64,000 bases of DNA. Source: Glandiceps talaboti (Eukaryota; Hemichordata; Enteropneusta; Spengelidae). The stretch's first letter is position 1; each line of letters starts with the position of its first letter. This document shows, piece by piece, positions 37,824 through 49,399 of this stretch. The position numbers and the translations under genes were made by a program. The notes beneath the pieces were generated by a model. The model did not search any database. It was not told where the DNA came from and saw only the letters and a program-made list of their open reading frames with translations. The stretch covers positions 3,501,001 to 3,565,000 of the forward strand of contig NC_135561.1 in assembly GCF_964340395.1 (NCBI RefSeq). The letters run 5' to 3'.

Positions 37824-40700
37824 TCAAATGATATCATCGACTGGTAACATACAGAGTTCATCCATCACTTCATTCATCAGTTTGGTTGATTCATTTCTGT
37901 TTTCTGAGATAAGTGATGAAAAGAAGTCTTCATCAATAGGACTGGGCACCTGGGAACTGATACCACTGTCATACTCGTTGATATCCAGAGCTTTACACAG
38001 TTCATCATGTACACTACTAAAGAGATCATCACGGGATGACATAGAACCACCAGATGAAACACTACTTGGACTGCTTTGGTCAGAATAACTTATACTACTG
38101 GTCCATTTCTTAACACTACTTTGTGATGTGTCTGTATTTGACTGTGACAATGGCTGCCATGGACCACTGACTTGCATGGTTGTCTTGTTCACTCCATTCA
38201 TAATAGGTTTAGGCAATCCTGAAGAGTTGGAGTTCTGTCTGTCAGCTGCACTAAAATAACCAGTGAATGACTTCCTGCTACTAAATTTAGTTGAATGTGG
38301 TTGTTTACCGACACTTTGTACTGCAACGCTATTTGTTCCTGGTTGTCGAGACAGAGGTCTACTTCCATGATTTCCACCAATAAGGGAGATAGATTTTGAC
38401 CTGTGACCTGCAATGCTATTGGTTCCTTGCTGCCCAATTACAGGATTTCCTCCAACCGAAGTTCCAGATGTTGACCTCTGACCCACAGCATTCGGTGGTG
38501 GTTTCAACTGTTTCCTTGGCAACTCCAATGGCTTCCTCATGCCATGTGTTCCTGCACTTCCAAACAATTTTATTGGTATTTTGTTAAGTATACTATTCAT
38601 GTTAGCTGAATCACTTCTTGGAGTTGACGTTGACATCATACTGTAAGACCGTGTCTTGTTTCTAGCAGGCTTTGCTGGTTTTTTGTTAGTTGTCATACTC
38701 TGTGCATTATTAGCGGTAGAAATCAATCGTGAAGTTGAAATATCAGTTCTCTGTTGACCCCTGACATTGCTTTCCCCTTTGACCTTGTTTGTCTGTGATA
38801 ATGAATGTACTTGCCTCTCAGAGGACAATGTTGGTGTAAATACTTTTGCAGCAGGCGTACTGCAGCGTTGTTTTGTTGTGGTTTCCTGAGATTTGATACC
38901 ATTGGTCCCAGCAACAAGTAAGTGTGAGACACCAGTACTAATATCATGACTTTCTGTGCCTATGATTTGAGTCTGAGAATAGGTTTTGTTAGTGTCTTTT
39001 GACTGTCGTTCCCACATTACTACATGTATCTCAGAGCTGGGAATGTTAGGTATTTCATTACTCCAACAACACACAGCGGATTCCAGGTCATCACACTTCA
39101 GCCACAAGTCTTCTGCAATAAATACATCAAGACATGGTTTAGTGTGACATATGACTGACAGATTGGTTTTGTTTCAAAAGCTAACACAGTTACATAAACA
39201 CTGAGAATTGAGTCTATTTCTACTGCTACAAAACATGTCTATTACATCAGGGACTGTTTTAAAGAAATATCATTTCCAATAGATGATTTTAGATGATCAG
39301 ATAGATGATCATCAGTAATCAGGATACAAACAATGCATCGTATTAATCTGGAAGGCCCCAGAAATGTACACTGTAAGGTTATATTTAAGTCATCAGAAAC
39401 AACACCCTACTATGAGTATAATTAAACTAATGTCCATTGAATAGTTTATATCAACATGTGGCAACAATAGTTTTAGTTCCTGTCTATCTTAGTAAGCTGA
39501 AAGATCGGTGTCAGTTGTCAGATCATTCTGTTCTCTTTTTATCTTGTACTTCAGAGTTGTCTAAATTTATACATATTCAAGGGTCTCACTCTTTACTTCA
39601 AATTCATTAATACAGTTTCACCTAGTGTGAACTGAAGTACAGTAGCTATGAGCTTTGCATGCACACAACCAGATTCACAATACATACCTAGCTTCACAAT
39701 AAAGGACTTTATGACTAATGTATGACTAATATAATAACATTAGTTAGGTATACCATTTACTTTGTTTTCAAAACCATTTCACTTGTAACTTACTGTGTGG
39801 GTGTTTACACCACGCTATGAAGTGTCTAGGACTGTCTAGGTACTGGATAACTGCTGACACTGCATACGTGGTGGCGTCTTTGCTGACAAACTTATAGCTG
39901 TCAAAATCATTTGTGGGCAGTCCTTCAACAAAATGCATCATAACACAGTCAGGCGTTCTGTAAAGAAGAAGAAAAACAATTTGTAAAGTTGTGAAAAATA
40001 ATGCTTGGCGACAATTCATTGTTTTACAAACATTACACATAAGTGGTCACACAAATCAACTTCTGAGAATAACAAACCAAAATTGAAATATTGAGGTACG
40101 TATTAATGATATGCATTGAGACTCTGACTGGCTTGCACATGTGCCTCATGTTTAGTATAATCTTAGCTTTGCATTTGAACTGTAATAACAACATCACAAC
40201 TACAACTAAAGTTACCATACCTCCAATCTGATTAAAATCTGATGTATTGAAAGTGGCTAGATGTCTTTATTTACCTCTATTTCCATCGTACTGTGATGTT
40301 TGTTTTGTTCCAGGTAAGGCAGCGATCACTCGGAACAAAACAAAGCACACAACACAATGGAAATAGAGGTAAATAAAAGACATCTAGCTGCTTTCAACAC
40401 ATCAGATTTTAATCAGATTGTCACACCTCCAAAAACATGTATTATTGAAACAAACACCTTACCTGTCAATTATCATTGTACTCCGTTGATTTGTTGCTTT
40501 ACATCGATAACATGGTCTCACAAAGCTTGGATGGGATATATCAAAGTCTGGTGGTACATTGGGGAATGTTATCAATACCTTCTCATGTCTGAATAGGAAT
40601 GGAAATAAAATATGTTAACTGTAAGTCTCAAAAGAACTAAATACAAACTGTACAGCAGTGAGTGCAAACTTATAAGACTTCCATTTCTAGGTTTTACATT

Positions 40701-40750
<50 letters not shown>

Positions 40751-40789
40751 GTGTGTGTGTTGTGACCATGTGTAGGTTTTATATTTGTA

Positions 40790-40845
<56 letters not shown>

Positions 40846-43012
40846 ATGTATGTAATTGTATTGGGTAACTTATCAGTTAGTTACTGAGTTCTAAAAAAAA
40901 TAACATGGGAAATTTGCTAGTAAACAACTTTTTGTTATGTTAATTATTTTCTTTTGTTCATAATGATCACATGGTGGAACTGGAATCAACTACCTTACTT
41001 AAAAAAGGGCTAGGCAGCCCCCTCCTAAGTATTCACTTTGTTGACAGACGGTGAAGAAACAATTGTATACTGTCAACTAAGGTGATCAATATATTTGAAA
41101 TACTGTACAACAATGAGTATGTCATGTTCAGGTAATCGTGTTTCAGTAATAGCTGTTACAGTTTTAACCATTTGATATGAAATGTATTCTTACCTAGTGG
41201 TCTGTTGATATCCACAATCAGTACATACAAATTTCCAATGATATTTGAGCAGAAACTGTTCCTGTATTCCTGTGTTCTCTTTAATAAGTAATGGCAGTGC
41301 AAGTACTGGGCTGTCATCTCTACCAAGTTCACATTTCATTCCAGGTTGCAAGTGAGACCATATTTTTTGTCTGATATCATTTAATGTTTGTGTGGCCTGA
41401 TCACTGTTTCCATGGTGATGACTTGAGGTCATATTAGTTGTCTTTTGAACATCAAATACAGACTGCATTGCTTCATCATATTTTTGGCACAGTTCTTTAA
41501 TGAGTGATGTACCATTGCCATTCAAGCCATCAAGCAATGTATGCACACTTTTACAATGAACCAGAGTACACAACACAACATCTAGCCAACACATAGCATT
41601 TTGATTCTGCCACTGCAGACAAATATTGCCTTCTTTGGTCCCTTCTTGAATATCTCCTACATCAGTACAATCTTTGGCAGTGTTTATATGGCAATTCTCT
41701 CTACTACCAGTACTTCCTTGGAAAGCATTTATGTTAGTCTTTTCACCTGGTGTGTATCCTCCAAACACTTTCCTTTTGAATGGCTTCTTGTCTCTCGTTT
41801 TGTCCAAACATGGCTTCTGTGACAAAGTATCTGGGGTACTTATACTATTATTGCAGTTAGCAGTACGGTTGCTATCAACATTCATCCTCTGTCTATCATG
41901 TATAACATTTCTTGTTGGTGCAAAACCTTTTGTATCAATGTTCCTTACATCATCTCCTGGTGTTGATATAGGAATTCGTTCTTGACTACCAACCAATACA
42001 GATGTTGTGGGCTCTACAGCTGCTGTCTGATTCAATGATACAGAAGGTATTGTCTCAGTTGATTGACTTAGTGATAAAGATGGCACCATCTCTGTTGGCT
42101 GATCACTAGTTGATAGAAAGTCTAGAAGATCATCTAATTCAGTGCAGGTGATAACACTAGATACATCAGACACAGATGATGTCTCACTCCTGCTCATCTT
42201 CCTTACATTACCATCCCTCCCATCTGGACGGGTCTTCCTTTTTCTCTTGTTTCCTATCTCTGAACTTTTCCTCTGAACGATGACACCTGACACAGAGCCT
42301 GTTCCAAGTGGATATGGACACTGACGGAATACAATGAAAAAATACTTATAAGCATAATAATCAACAACCAAGCCTGATACTATGAAATTAGTGAAATGCT
42401 CTTTTTTTGGTTGTTACAATTGTCACAATTTATATACGTGAAATGACAGGAATTCTACAAAGATTTAATGATCTAAAGTTGTTTTCTGTACTTTTTATAG
42501 TCATTAGCAAGGGTATGGGTGGGGTTTATTCCCAAAATCCATGCGCATGAAATCTGTTTGCAGTCTCGCTATTTGAAATAGGGAAGAACCATAGTGGAGA
42601 GGGAAGACATGTCAAACCTACATCCAGGGCTATCTTCAAATAAGAAGCCATATAACATGGTGAAAATGATGTTTCAGACATGATTAACAAAGACGTTTTT
42701 TTTTACATAGTTTGATAATTTTGGAGTGGAACTCTGTAAAACCGTGGATCTGGACAACTTCTGTTGATTCACATCTTTAACCAAGTCAACATAGACCAGG
42801 CCAGGTAAATCGACATGGGGGTGGGCGGTTTTAAGTATATGACAGTCACACACCAATCAAATAGACAATACTGAATACACACGTACCTTGTCGTTGTCAC
42901 ATATCCATACTGCTTCTTCAAGATTAATCTGAAATAATTTCAGTCTTCGTTTGCTACCAATCTTTTCACAAAGTGGACACCACTGTACTGGTTTCACCAC
43001 AGAATCCATCAT
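37824..43012 (-). CDS. USPL1: USPL1, SUMO-specific isopeptidase-like protein
   Basis: Five coding exons (5'->3'): 43012-42887, 42320-41194, 40588-40463, 39957-39794, 39112-37824; all junctions are GT-AG and in phase, giving 943 aa (human about 1,090). The start ATG (MMDSVVKP) is preceded in frame by TAG at 43040-43042. A zinc-finger-like CPLC...WICDNDKCPYPLG start is followed by a basic, Ser/Thr-rich linker. The C98-type peptidase domain opens at LQWQNQNAMCWLD with catalytic Cys286, includes zinc-ligand-like CTDCGY and CYRC, and ends with His505 (RHFIAW) and Asp522 (KCDDL). These align with the human triad C236/H456/D472 (from memory). The tail after SEIHVVMWERQ is disordered and Ser-rich. 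Human USPL1 removes SUMO and supports Cajal bodies; the same role is inferred. A CAATCTGATT MITE lies in intron 3. Confidence 0.93.
40224..40421. mobile_element. Nearly perfect foldback MITE inside USPL1 intron 3
   Basis: Termini are CAATCTGATTAAAATCTGAT and its reverse complement. The whole 198-bp element folds back, with arms of about 90 bp that include GTCTTTATTTACCTCTATT on the left and its complement on the right. The direct repeats CATACCTC (40216-40223) and CACACCTC (40422-40429) match at 7 of 8 positions, consistent with a hAT-type duplication. Same family as 9333-9545. It lies about 40 bp from the exon 3 donor. Confidence 0.85.
40703..40852. repeat. Two (TG)n arrays, the second grading into (TATG)n
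   Basis: TG repeats at about 40703-40748 and 40794-40828 are followed by TATG repeats to about 40852. They lie in USPL1 intron 2, between the catalytic-domain exons. Confidence 0.95.
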
Positions 43013-43494
43013 AGTAGCCGGCACTTCTATGACGATCACCTAACGTAGCAGGAACGACTTGTACGTACACCAAACGTCCGGTGTTGACGTTCTAGCAACG
43101 ACACGTGATCCATCGTGAACGGTGTGTTATCACTGCTAATAACATAAATGAATTGTAAGGAAAAAAATTGGTTTACAGAAGCATATTTTAGTGCAGTGTT
43201 TGAGTACCGCATTACTTTTATTTTCGTTTTTGCACATTATTATTACGTACATTCTGGTATGTCCGGGAATCCCCTTTTGTCGCAATGACTATCGGTACAG
43301 TACGTGGAAAATGAAGAAACGTACATTGCAATGGTTGTGATAAAACGAAAGCTGTTTTAGATATGAACAATAGAAGAAGTGCAATTTAAACGTATACCTA
43401 CACATACTTAAGACATTACACATCAAAAAGAAAGTCCACCTAATTTGTAAAATCGACTTGGAAGTGTACTTGCGTTAAAATACAACAACATTAC

Positions 43495-43545
43495 CTTTAC
43501 GTGGTTCAAACACACGAGTCCGCCGCCATTTTGGACGCATGGATA
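43495..43545 (-). promoter_or_regulatory. Probable non-coding first exon and promoter of USPL1 with YY1-type motif
   Basis: The plus strand reads CCGCCATTTTGG at 43523-43534, an exact YY1-type promoter motif (AAAATGGCGG on the gene strand). On the minus strand this is followed by CCACGTAAAG|GTAATG, a donor at 43494/43495. The coding exon has a plausible acceptor at GCTACGTTAG|GTGATC (43040/43041), about 30 bp before the start codon. The ATGGCGG within the YY1 motif would open a short upstream frame of seven codons. The exact transcription start is unknown. Confidence 0.5.
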
Positions 43546-43599
43546 ACGTGCAATGGGTATTGGGAAATCCAAGCCAAGTATTGAGGGCGCTGTTATAGG

Positions 43600-46500
43600 T
43601 AGATTCGATTTGTTTACAAACTCCCAAAGCAGCTCAAATCATAATTTGATAAACATTTTATTTCAATACAAACCATTTAACTTCAGTTTTTGTTTACTTT
43701 CAGGTCGGTGGCCCACGATATCAAAATAAAATATATATTTGATACCATCTTATAAGCTAATTGGTGATTAACCATGTACATTGAAGAAGCTGGGGAAATG
43801 AAAAATATGCCTATATATATTCATTTATATTTACAGCACCTGTCTTCAAAACTCAACGTCGCTAATAACTTTGGTTACAAGCAAACAGCGAACTGTTTTG
43901 TGTGGGTAGTTGAAGTCTGGTTCAACTACTATTGGAGAAAAGGAATTGAATCATCTATGAATTAACATTATCAAGTCGAATAAAGAAATAGTTCTTTTTC
44001 TATCCCAGAGACTTGGCTATCTGACTCTGTCGATTTTCATGGAATATTTTTACATCGTAATGAGCTAAAACTGCTCATTCTGACTTTCTTGCCTTTAAAA
44101 TAAAAACAAGGACACACATCTATATCAACGGTGTAAAGACCCCGGCAGACAACGGCGTACGTTTACTATAATACTAAGTATTGGTTGGGTGCAATAGTCG
44201 AGAATTATTTTTGCATTTTATACATAGAATAAAAGAGAAGAATTAGAAGGGAACAAACAGAAAATGTTACAAAGTTAATCATAAAGTCATAAGCTTGCAT
44301 CTGGTAATGAAGAAAAAGGTTGACACAAAAAGAAAAAAATGCTGAAATAAACATTAAATTTATGTCCCTACGATAACAGTTTGGATACCCAAGTAAGAAA
44401 TAAAACCAATGAAGTTTTAGCCCCAATGTCAATCTTCCAACAGTTCAAAAAAGTAAAATAAAATAATAATACAAAAGTAAAATAAGTAACATAAAAAAAC
44501 TGCAAATCGAAACTGATGACATAGCCACATGAAAAGCTTTCAAAACCAATAATGAGAAGGATATAACAATTCAGTAGCAAGAAACGCAAACACCGGAAAG
44601 AAAAAGATACAAACAACTCAATTTCATTATAGCACAGTCCCTCTATCTAGAGGGACTGTGATTACGGTTGTCGGAGTCAACAACCCCGGGCCAACGCACG
44701 ATCAACAGCAAATGCTACGTCAGATAACTTGCAACGGTGGGCATATGTTGTTTTTAAATTAACGTATATTTATTTACACTCTCCGATGACAAAAGCCGCA
44801 TAAAATTTGTTGTTTGTTTTGTGAACAATGAATAGTCACTTGTTTTTGCTTCAGGCCAGACTTGACCCGGGCAGAGGGCTTTCACCTTATGAATGTACGT
44901 ACTTCTCGCACCGGATGACAATATAATGCATTTCAAACCGAGGCTTCACTGGGGCCGTTACTGCCAGACTCAGATTCAGATTGAGATTTGGTCTAGAATT
45001 TCACTACACACGTATATGTAAAGGTCTTTACACGGCCACCACATACTATGTATATGTTGCTCCTAGCATATTACAATTCTTCTCTCAACACAAGGTTTTA
45101 AAACGTGTAGCATTTACTAAAATTGTTATCAAGAACTGGGCTACTTGGTCGACTTGTATTATTAGACTTGCTCAAGTCTTCGGGTCTTTTTCATTCTTTT
45201 ATTTGAATAACACACAAAAATAACTTTATTCTTTTGTTGGCAATGATACATGTAATCTGACTGAATGAAAGAGTTGGTATAGCCTTTGGGAGATTTCTTA
45301 TAATTGGGGAAATAATTGATGACATTTTCCCCCACAAAACTGAAAAGGAATGACAAAACTCAAAATATGTGAAGATTATGAGATTAAAAATTCCTAAGGG
45401 ACTGTGCTAGTCTGAAATTCTGAATGAAAACCAGAAAGTTGAAATGTTTTTTTTTTCTAGAATAAGGCAAGTGTTTTAAAGTCGTTTCAGTACTCATTTA
45501 TTTCATGGTCTTATTTACCGCCGGATAATTATTACATGTGTAATTAGTTTGAATTTATTTTGCTTGCATGTAGATACATTGAACTATAAAAAAAAACAAC
45601 CGAAAAGCTACAATTATTGCATATATAAACACGTTTGTCCTAAAATACTGTCTCTCTTTAATTTTGCGACTAATATGGTCGGCATCTTGGTGTTTTATGT
45701 CAGCTTTAACCGTTTATTTGTTTTGCCAAGTATCTGAATCCTAGTGATATCAATACCATTCTGAATCCGATAATAATTACAACATTGTGATTCGTTTCTT
45801 TGACAACGAGTACGTACATCTGCCCTTGTATTTGACCTAAAATCTATGGCTATGGTGTTTACGACCGCACTTGAAGGTTTGTGTATTAATTTACATCTTC
45901 TTGTGTGAATTCTAAACATGCTGATAGTCCTGTAAGCAGCTTTTTCTTCATACACGGACCTAACTAACGGCTGTATCGGGTACGTGTGCACTTATTCTGT
46001 GTGGGAGGTACCATTTCTCTTCGGGGTACCGGTAGTACGAGCAGGACTGTAGTACAAACAGTGGGTGTCTTCCTTCTTGTCTGTTGTACCGTATCGTACA
46101 CGTATTGCTGCGTTCATTTTACAGATTACCTCCGATTTAACAATTTTTGTGATATCTTTTATGAAGATTTCGTCAATAGTAATAATAGCATGCAAGAGTT
46201 GACGGGGTAAAGCGAGTTATGAGACGTACGGTTAATTTGCACATGTACTATCCACAGTCACTTCTATTCCAGTATGGTAATATTCTAGTCTTGGAAGTAG
46301 GATGATCATAATACAAAATAATGACGTTATTAGGCGATATTCAAAAAAATACTGTAACCTGTGTCTGCTCCAGTAACGACCTAAATAACGCCATTGTTTT
46401 GTACCATGGCCATCTTTGAATAGAATATTACTATAGTAGCCAGCTAGTGACTGAGAATCTGAGATAGTATCATATTTACTTAGTACTGATGTCACTATTC

Positions 46501-48090
46501 ACGGCCCCATCATTTGAATCAAAACATTTGCATCACGTAACTTGATTTCAGGGTGATAATTCACTTAGCTGTTGAAATAATGCTACAAGATATAAATAAT
46601 GTTATTGTGCAAGCATAGACAATAGAGAGGGAAGTGTATGTATATACATGTCAATACAACATTCGTGATGTAGACTGAACAAGTATGGACAGGACAATGA
46701 CAATGAAAATGACTCTCACTAATACACACACACACACACACTGGTGGGATGAGTTGTATATATTTCAAATCTGATAATAGGTAGCCACATATCTACACAC
46801 TTAAAGTTAAACTGCATGATTATTACTTGGTGTTATGTGTACGTATAGTCCTGCTTGCAGATGGTACATGCGTACAACTTACTCCCTATCCAAGCAGGAG
46901 TAGTGTATTGTATATAATATTGTACATACATCATCGTGTACAAGTGCCAGTTGATTTGGTTATTGTTAAGTGATGTCATGCACCTTTTATTGTAGAAAAC
47001 TATTCCAATACCAAACTAAGACTTTCACAAGGTCCCCTGTGACACAATAGGTATATCAAGTTTCTCCCATGACACCCTAACACCCTATGTAGTATTGTGA
47101 AAATACTAAGACTTATTTTACAAAGTAAACTCTGGTATTGTCATGTAAATTAGTCACTACTTTACGATAGGGTTTAAGTACATCATGGATGTATTAGGGT
47201 TTCCCCCCCCCCCATGGGTGGAGGGTCTATGGGTCTCCCTATGCATCTGTTATACTTTGTTGAACGAAGTTGAAGGATGCTAGTCAAAAGTCTACAGTAT
47301 CATGTTTGTAAGTCACACATTAATGTACATGCAGACATCAATGTATAGCATCAGCTGTGGTCAGTTCATACTTTGTCTTTGTAAATAGTCAAGTATTTGT
47401 CATTATGGTTGTCGGCATTGTTCTTTTCTCAAAGACATTTTTATAGTTCATTCTCAATCAATATGCATGTGCGGGGAGAAAAGATGGATCAACACAAGGG
47501 GAGGAACAAAAATGCATTTAAGTAGGTACAGTCGGCAACCTCTAAATCAACTTTATGATTTCAAGGTCGGCAATTGTGAGTGACAGTCGGGCCCGACAGC
47601 TGCCGACTGCCATGAGCCGGACTACTGGTAGTCTGAAAGATCCGATTGAGGGTATCAAATGTATAAATAATGTTGTATGCATTGCTGTCATGTAAGTAAC
47701 AGCAATTTTTAGCATCCAAAAGGACAAATCTTTCACTCCCTGGTTAAACCATAGCCCTTCCACCTTGGTGGAGGGTCTATGGTTAAACTGTAAGATAATA
47801 TCGTATTTAGTTGTTGTAGGCTATCCTATCAATGACTCCCACCCCCACCTTCAGGTTTGACTCCATATTTTCAGTTGTTATTTGCTATCCTATTCTATCC
47901 ACTACACAGTCCAGCTTCCCAGCCACCATTCTATATTAAGTACTTGTTCTTTGACCATTTATATATCAAATTTGAAGGACATGACTGGCCCAAGGTTTCA
48001 ATCTCTGGTTCTCACATTACCGTTATCTTCAGTGGTGCTGTGAGGAATGTATACTAAAAGATCATTCTTTTGTTCTAAACCAACTTTTTC
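43600..48090. other. Intergenic region between divergent USPL1 and RITA1
   Basis: No further exon was identified. A perfect palindrome with 13-bp arms (CACAGTCCCTCTA / TAGAGGGACTGTG) lies at 44633-44660. A matching inverted AGGGACTGTGCTAG occurs at about 45399-45412, so 44630-45412 may be a decayed DNA element. A stretch around 45940-46120 is slightly CpG-richer and could include the upstream RITA1 exon, but nothing specific supports it. A C run is at about 47202-47212. Confidence 0.45.
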
Positions 48091-48093
48091 TAT

Positions 48094-48197
48094 AGTCTGT
48101 AAGGTATGCCGTGACGGGGCGCCCTCAACCATCGGCCAACCCCTAAGTGTGAGAGGAGGCCGGTGAGGGCGAAACGTCACAACGTATCTTACAGTCT
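48094..48197. mobile_element. Mini MITE with 11-bp target duplication upstream of RITA1
   Basis: The 104-bp element has terminal inverted repeats of about 23 bp: AGTCTGTAAGGTATGCC then GTGACG on the left, and AGACTGTAAGATACG then TTGTGACG read inward from the right. It is flanked by the exact direct repeat ACTTTTTCTAT (48083-48093 and 48198-48208). An 11-bp duplication points to a Mutator-like (MULE) origin. It is GC-rich compared with its surroundings and has no coding capacity. Confidence 0.85.
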
Positions 48198-48355
48198 ACT
48201 TTTTCTATTGCTCTAGACTATTTTCCATGGATAAATTTGATTCCAGAACCAGACAGGGCCTTTAAGATGACACTGTTAATATCCAAATAAATTTCACTTC
48301 ATTGTTCATGTGTGTTTTCCCATATGTGACTTTGTCTTGTGTATTTTTATTGCAG

Positions 48356-48486
48356 GATCTGATCTGGTAAAGTTGTGAACCTAATAGATGTGAGGAAAGT
48401 GTGTTTCCTGCATTCCTAGCCTGACTTTGTATTGTGTACCATGACTCAATAGAAATAATATTGATTTCATATCATAGACTATCACC
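48356..48486 (+). other. RITA1: 5' UTR part of the RITA1 coding exon
   Basis: A good acceptor (GTGTATTTTTATTGCAG) ends at 48355, so this segment is probably the untranslated start of the coding exon. It contains a tiny upstream frame, ATG ACT CAA TAG, at 48441-48452, which may lower translation of the main frame. The preceding non-coding exon was not located. Confidence 0.55.
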
Positions 48487-49080
48487 ATGACGACATCATA
48501 TACTGTCAATGGAGTAGGCAATCTCAGTATAACTGGAACTCGGCCAATGAGTGCAACAGGCAGTAAACGAGACCCTTATCATAAAGTTTCTAAAAACTCA
48601 TTTGTTGATGAAAGTTTGTTTGGCAAACCGCTTGATGAAGCAAACTTTGACCCTCCCTGGGAAGATGATGTGAAAAAACCAAAAGTTAAGGTTGTTAAAC
48701 CGTTACTATGGACACCACCTGCATATGGCAGTCACAGTGCACGTGCTACAACACCAACATCAAATTCACGACGCCGTCCCATGACACCGTCGCAGATTTA
48801 CAGTAACAGATACCGACTGAAGAAACATACACCGACATATGTGGATGAGACTCTATTTGGACCTAAATTACAAGAGGCAAATTTTGACCCACCTTGGGCA
48901 AAGAAAGAGAAACATCGTAAACCACAGTTATGGAGTCCACCTGTGTGTGGTAGTCGTATTGAGTTATCCAGTCGGCCTAATTCAGCCATGTCAGTTACAA
49001 GTCTAAGAGTACCAAGCAGACCATCATCAGCACGGAGCACTAGGTCAACATCTACAACATCAAAACCACCATGGCGATAA
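48487..49080 (+). CDS. RITA1: RITA1, RBPJ-interacting and tubulin-associated protein
   Basis: A single coding exon of 197 aa (human RITA1 about 269). The start follows an in-frame TAG at 48475-48477 and has the context CACCATGA. Two homologous modules are visible: SFVDESLFG (38-46) with NFDPPW (53-58) and LLWTPP (73-78), then TYVDETLFG (117-125) with NFDPPW (132-137) and QLWSPP (147-152), each followed by a GS. The C-terminus is Ser/Arg-rich and ends KPPWR; human RITA1 ends KPPWK. In vertebrates RITA binds RBPJ through a hydrophobic-Trp-x-Pro peptide (LLWTPP), exports it from the nucleus, dampens Notch signalling and binds tubulin. The motifs support orthology strongly; the function here is inferred. 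The last 25 bases of the gene are the first part of a tandem repeat. Confidence 0.9.
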   Translation: MTTSYTVNGVGNLSITGTRPMSATGSKRDPYHKVSKNSFVDESLFGKPLDEANFDPPWEDDVKKPKVKVVKPLLWTPPAYGSHSARATTPTSNSRRRPMTPSQIYSNRYRLKKHTPTYVDETLFGPKLQEANFDPPWAKKEKHRKPQLWSPPVCGSRIELSSRPNSAMSVTSLRVPSRPSSARSTRSTSTTSKPPWR

Positions 49081-49395
49081 AATCTCCATCAACAACACCA
49101 TGGCAACAGTTCACATGAACAACATCAAAACCACCATGGCGATAAAATCTCCATCAACAACACCATGGCAACAGTTCACATGAACAACATCAAAACCACC
49201 ATGGCGATAAAATCTACATCAACATCACCATCACCATGGAAACAGTCCACATTAACCACATCAAAACCACCATGGTGATAAAATCCACATCAACATCACC
49301 ATGGCATCAGTCTACATTAACCACATCAAAACCACCATGGCAATAAATTATTGCATCATCATCAAAATCACCATGGCAACAGTCCACATGAACGA
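49056..49395. repeat. 65-bp minisatellite that includes the RITA1 stop codon
   Basis: Units begin at 49056, 49121, 49186, 49257 and 49322. The first two are identical over all 65 bases and the later ones are diverged. The unit begins AACATCAAAACCACCATGG and contains CACCATGGCAACAG. The first 25 bases of unit 1 are RITA1 coding sequence; units 2 and 3 repeat the KPPWR-stop codons exactly in the 3' UTR. Confidence 0.93.
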
Positions 49396-49399
49396 CATT

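Noticed and set aside
42857-43039. Extended USPL1 start beginning MIVIEVPAT
   Set aside because: The first codon there is GTG, and an in-frame TAG stands directly before it. The first ATG is at 43012.
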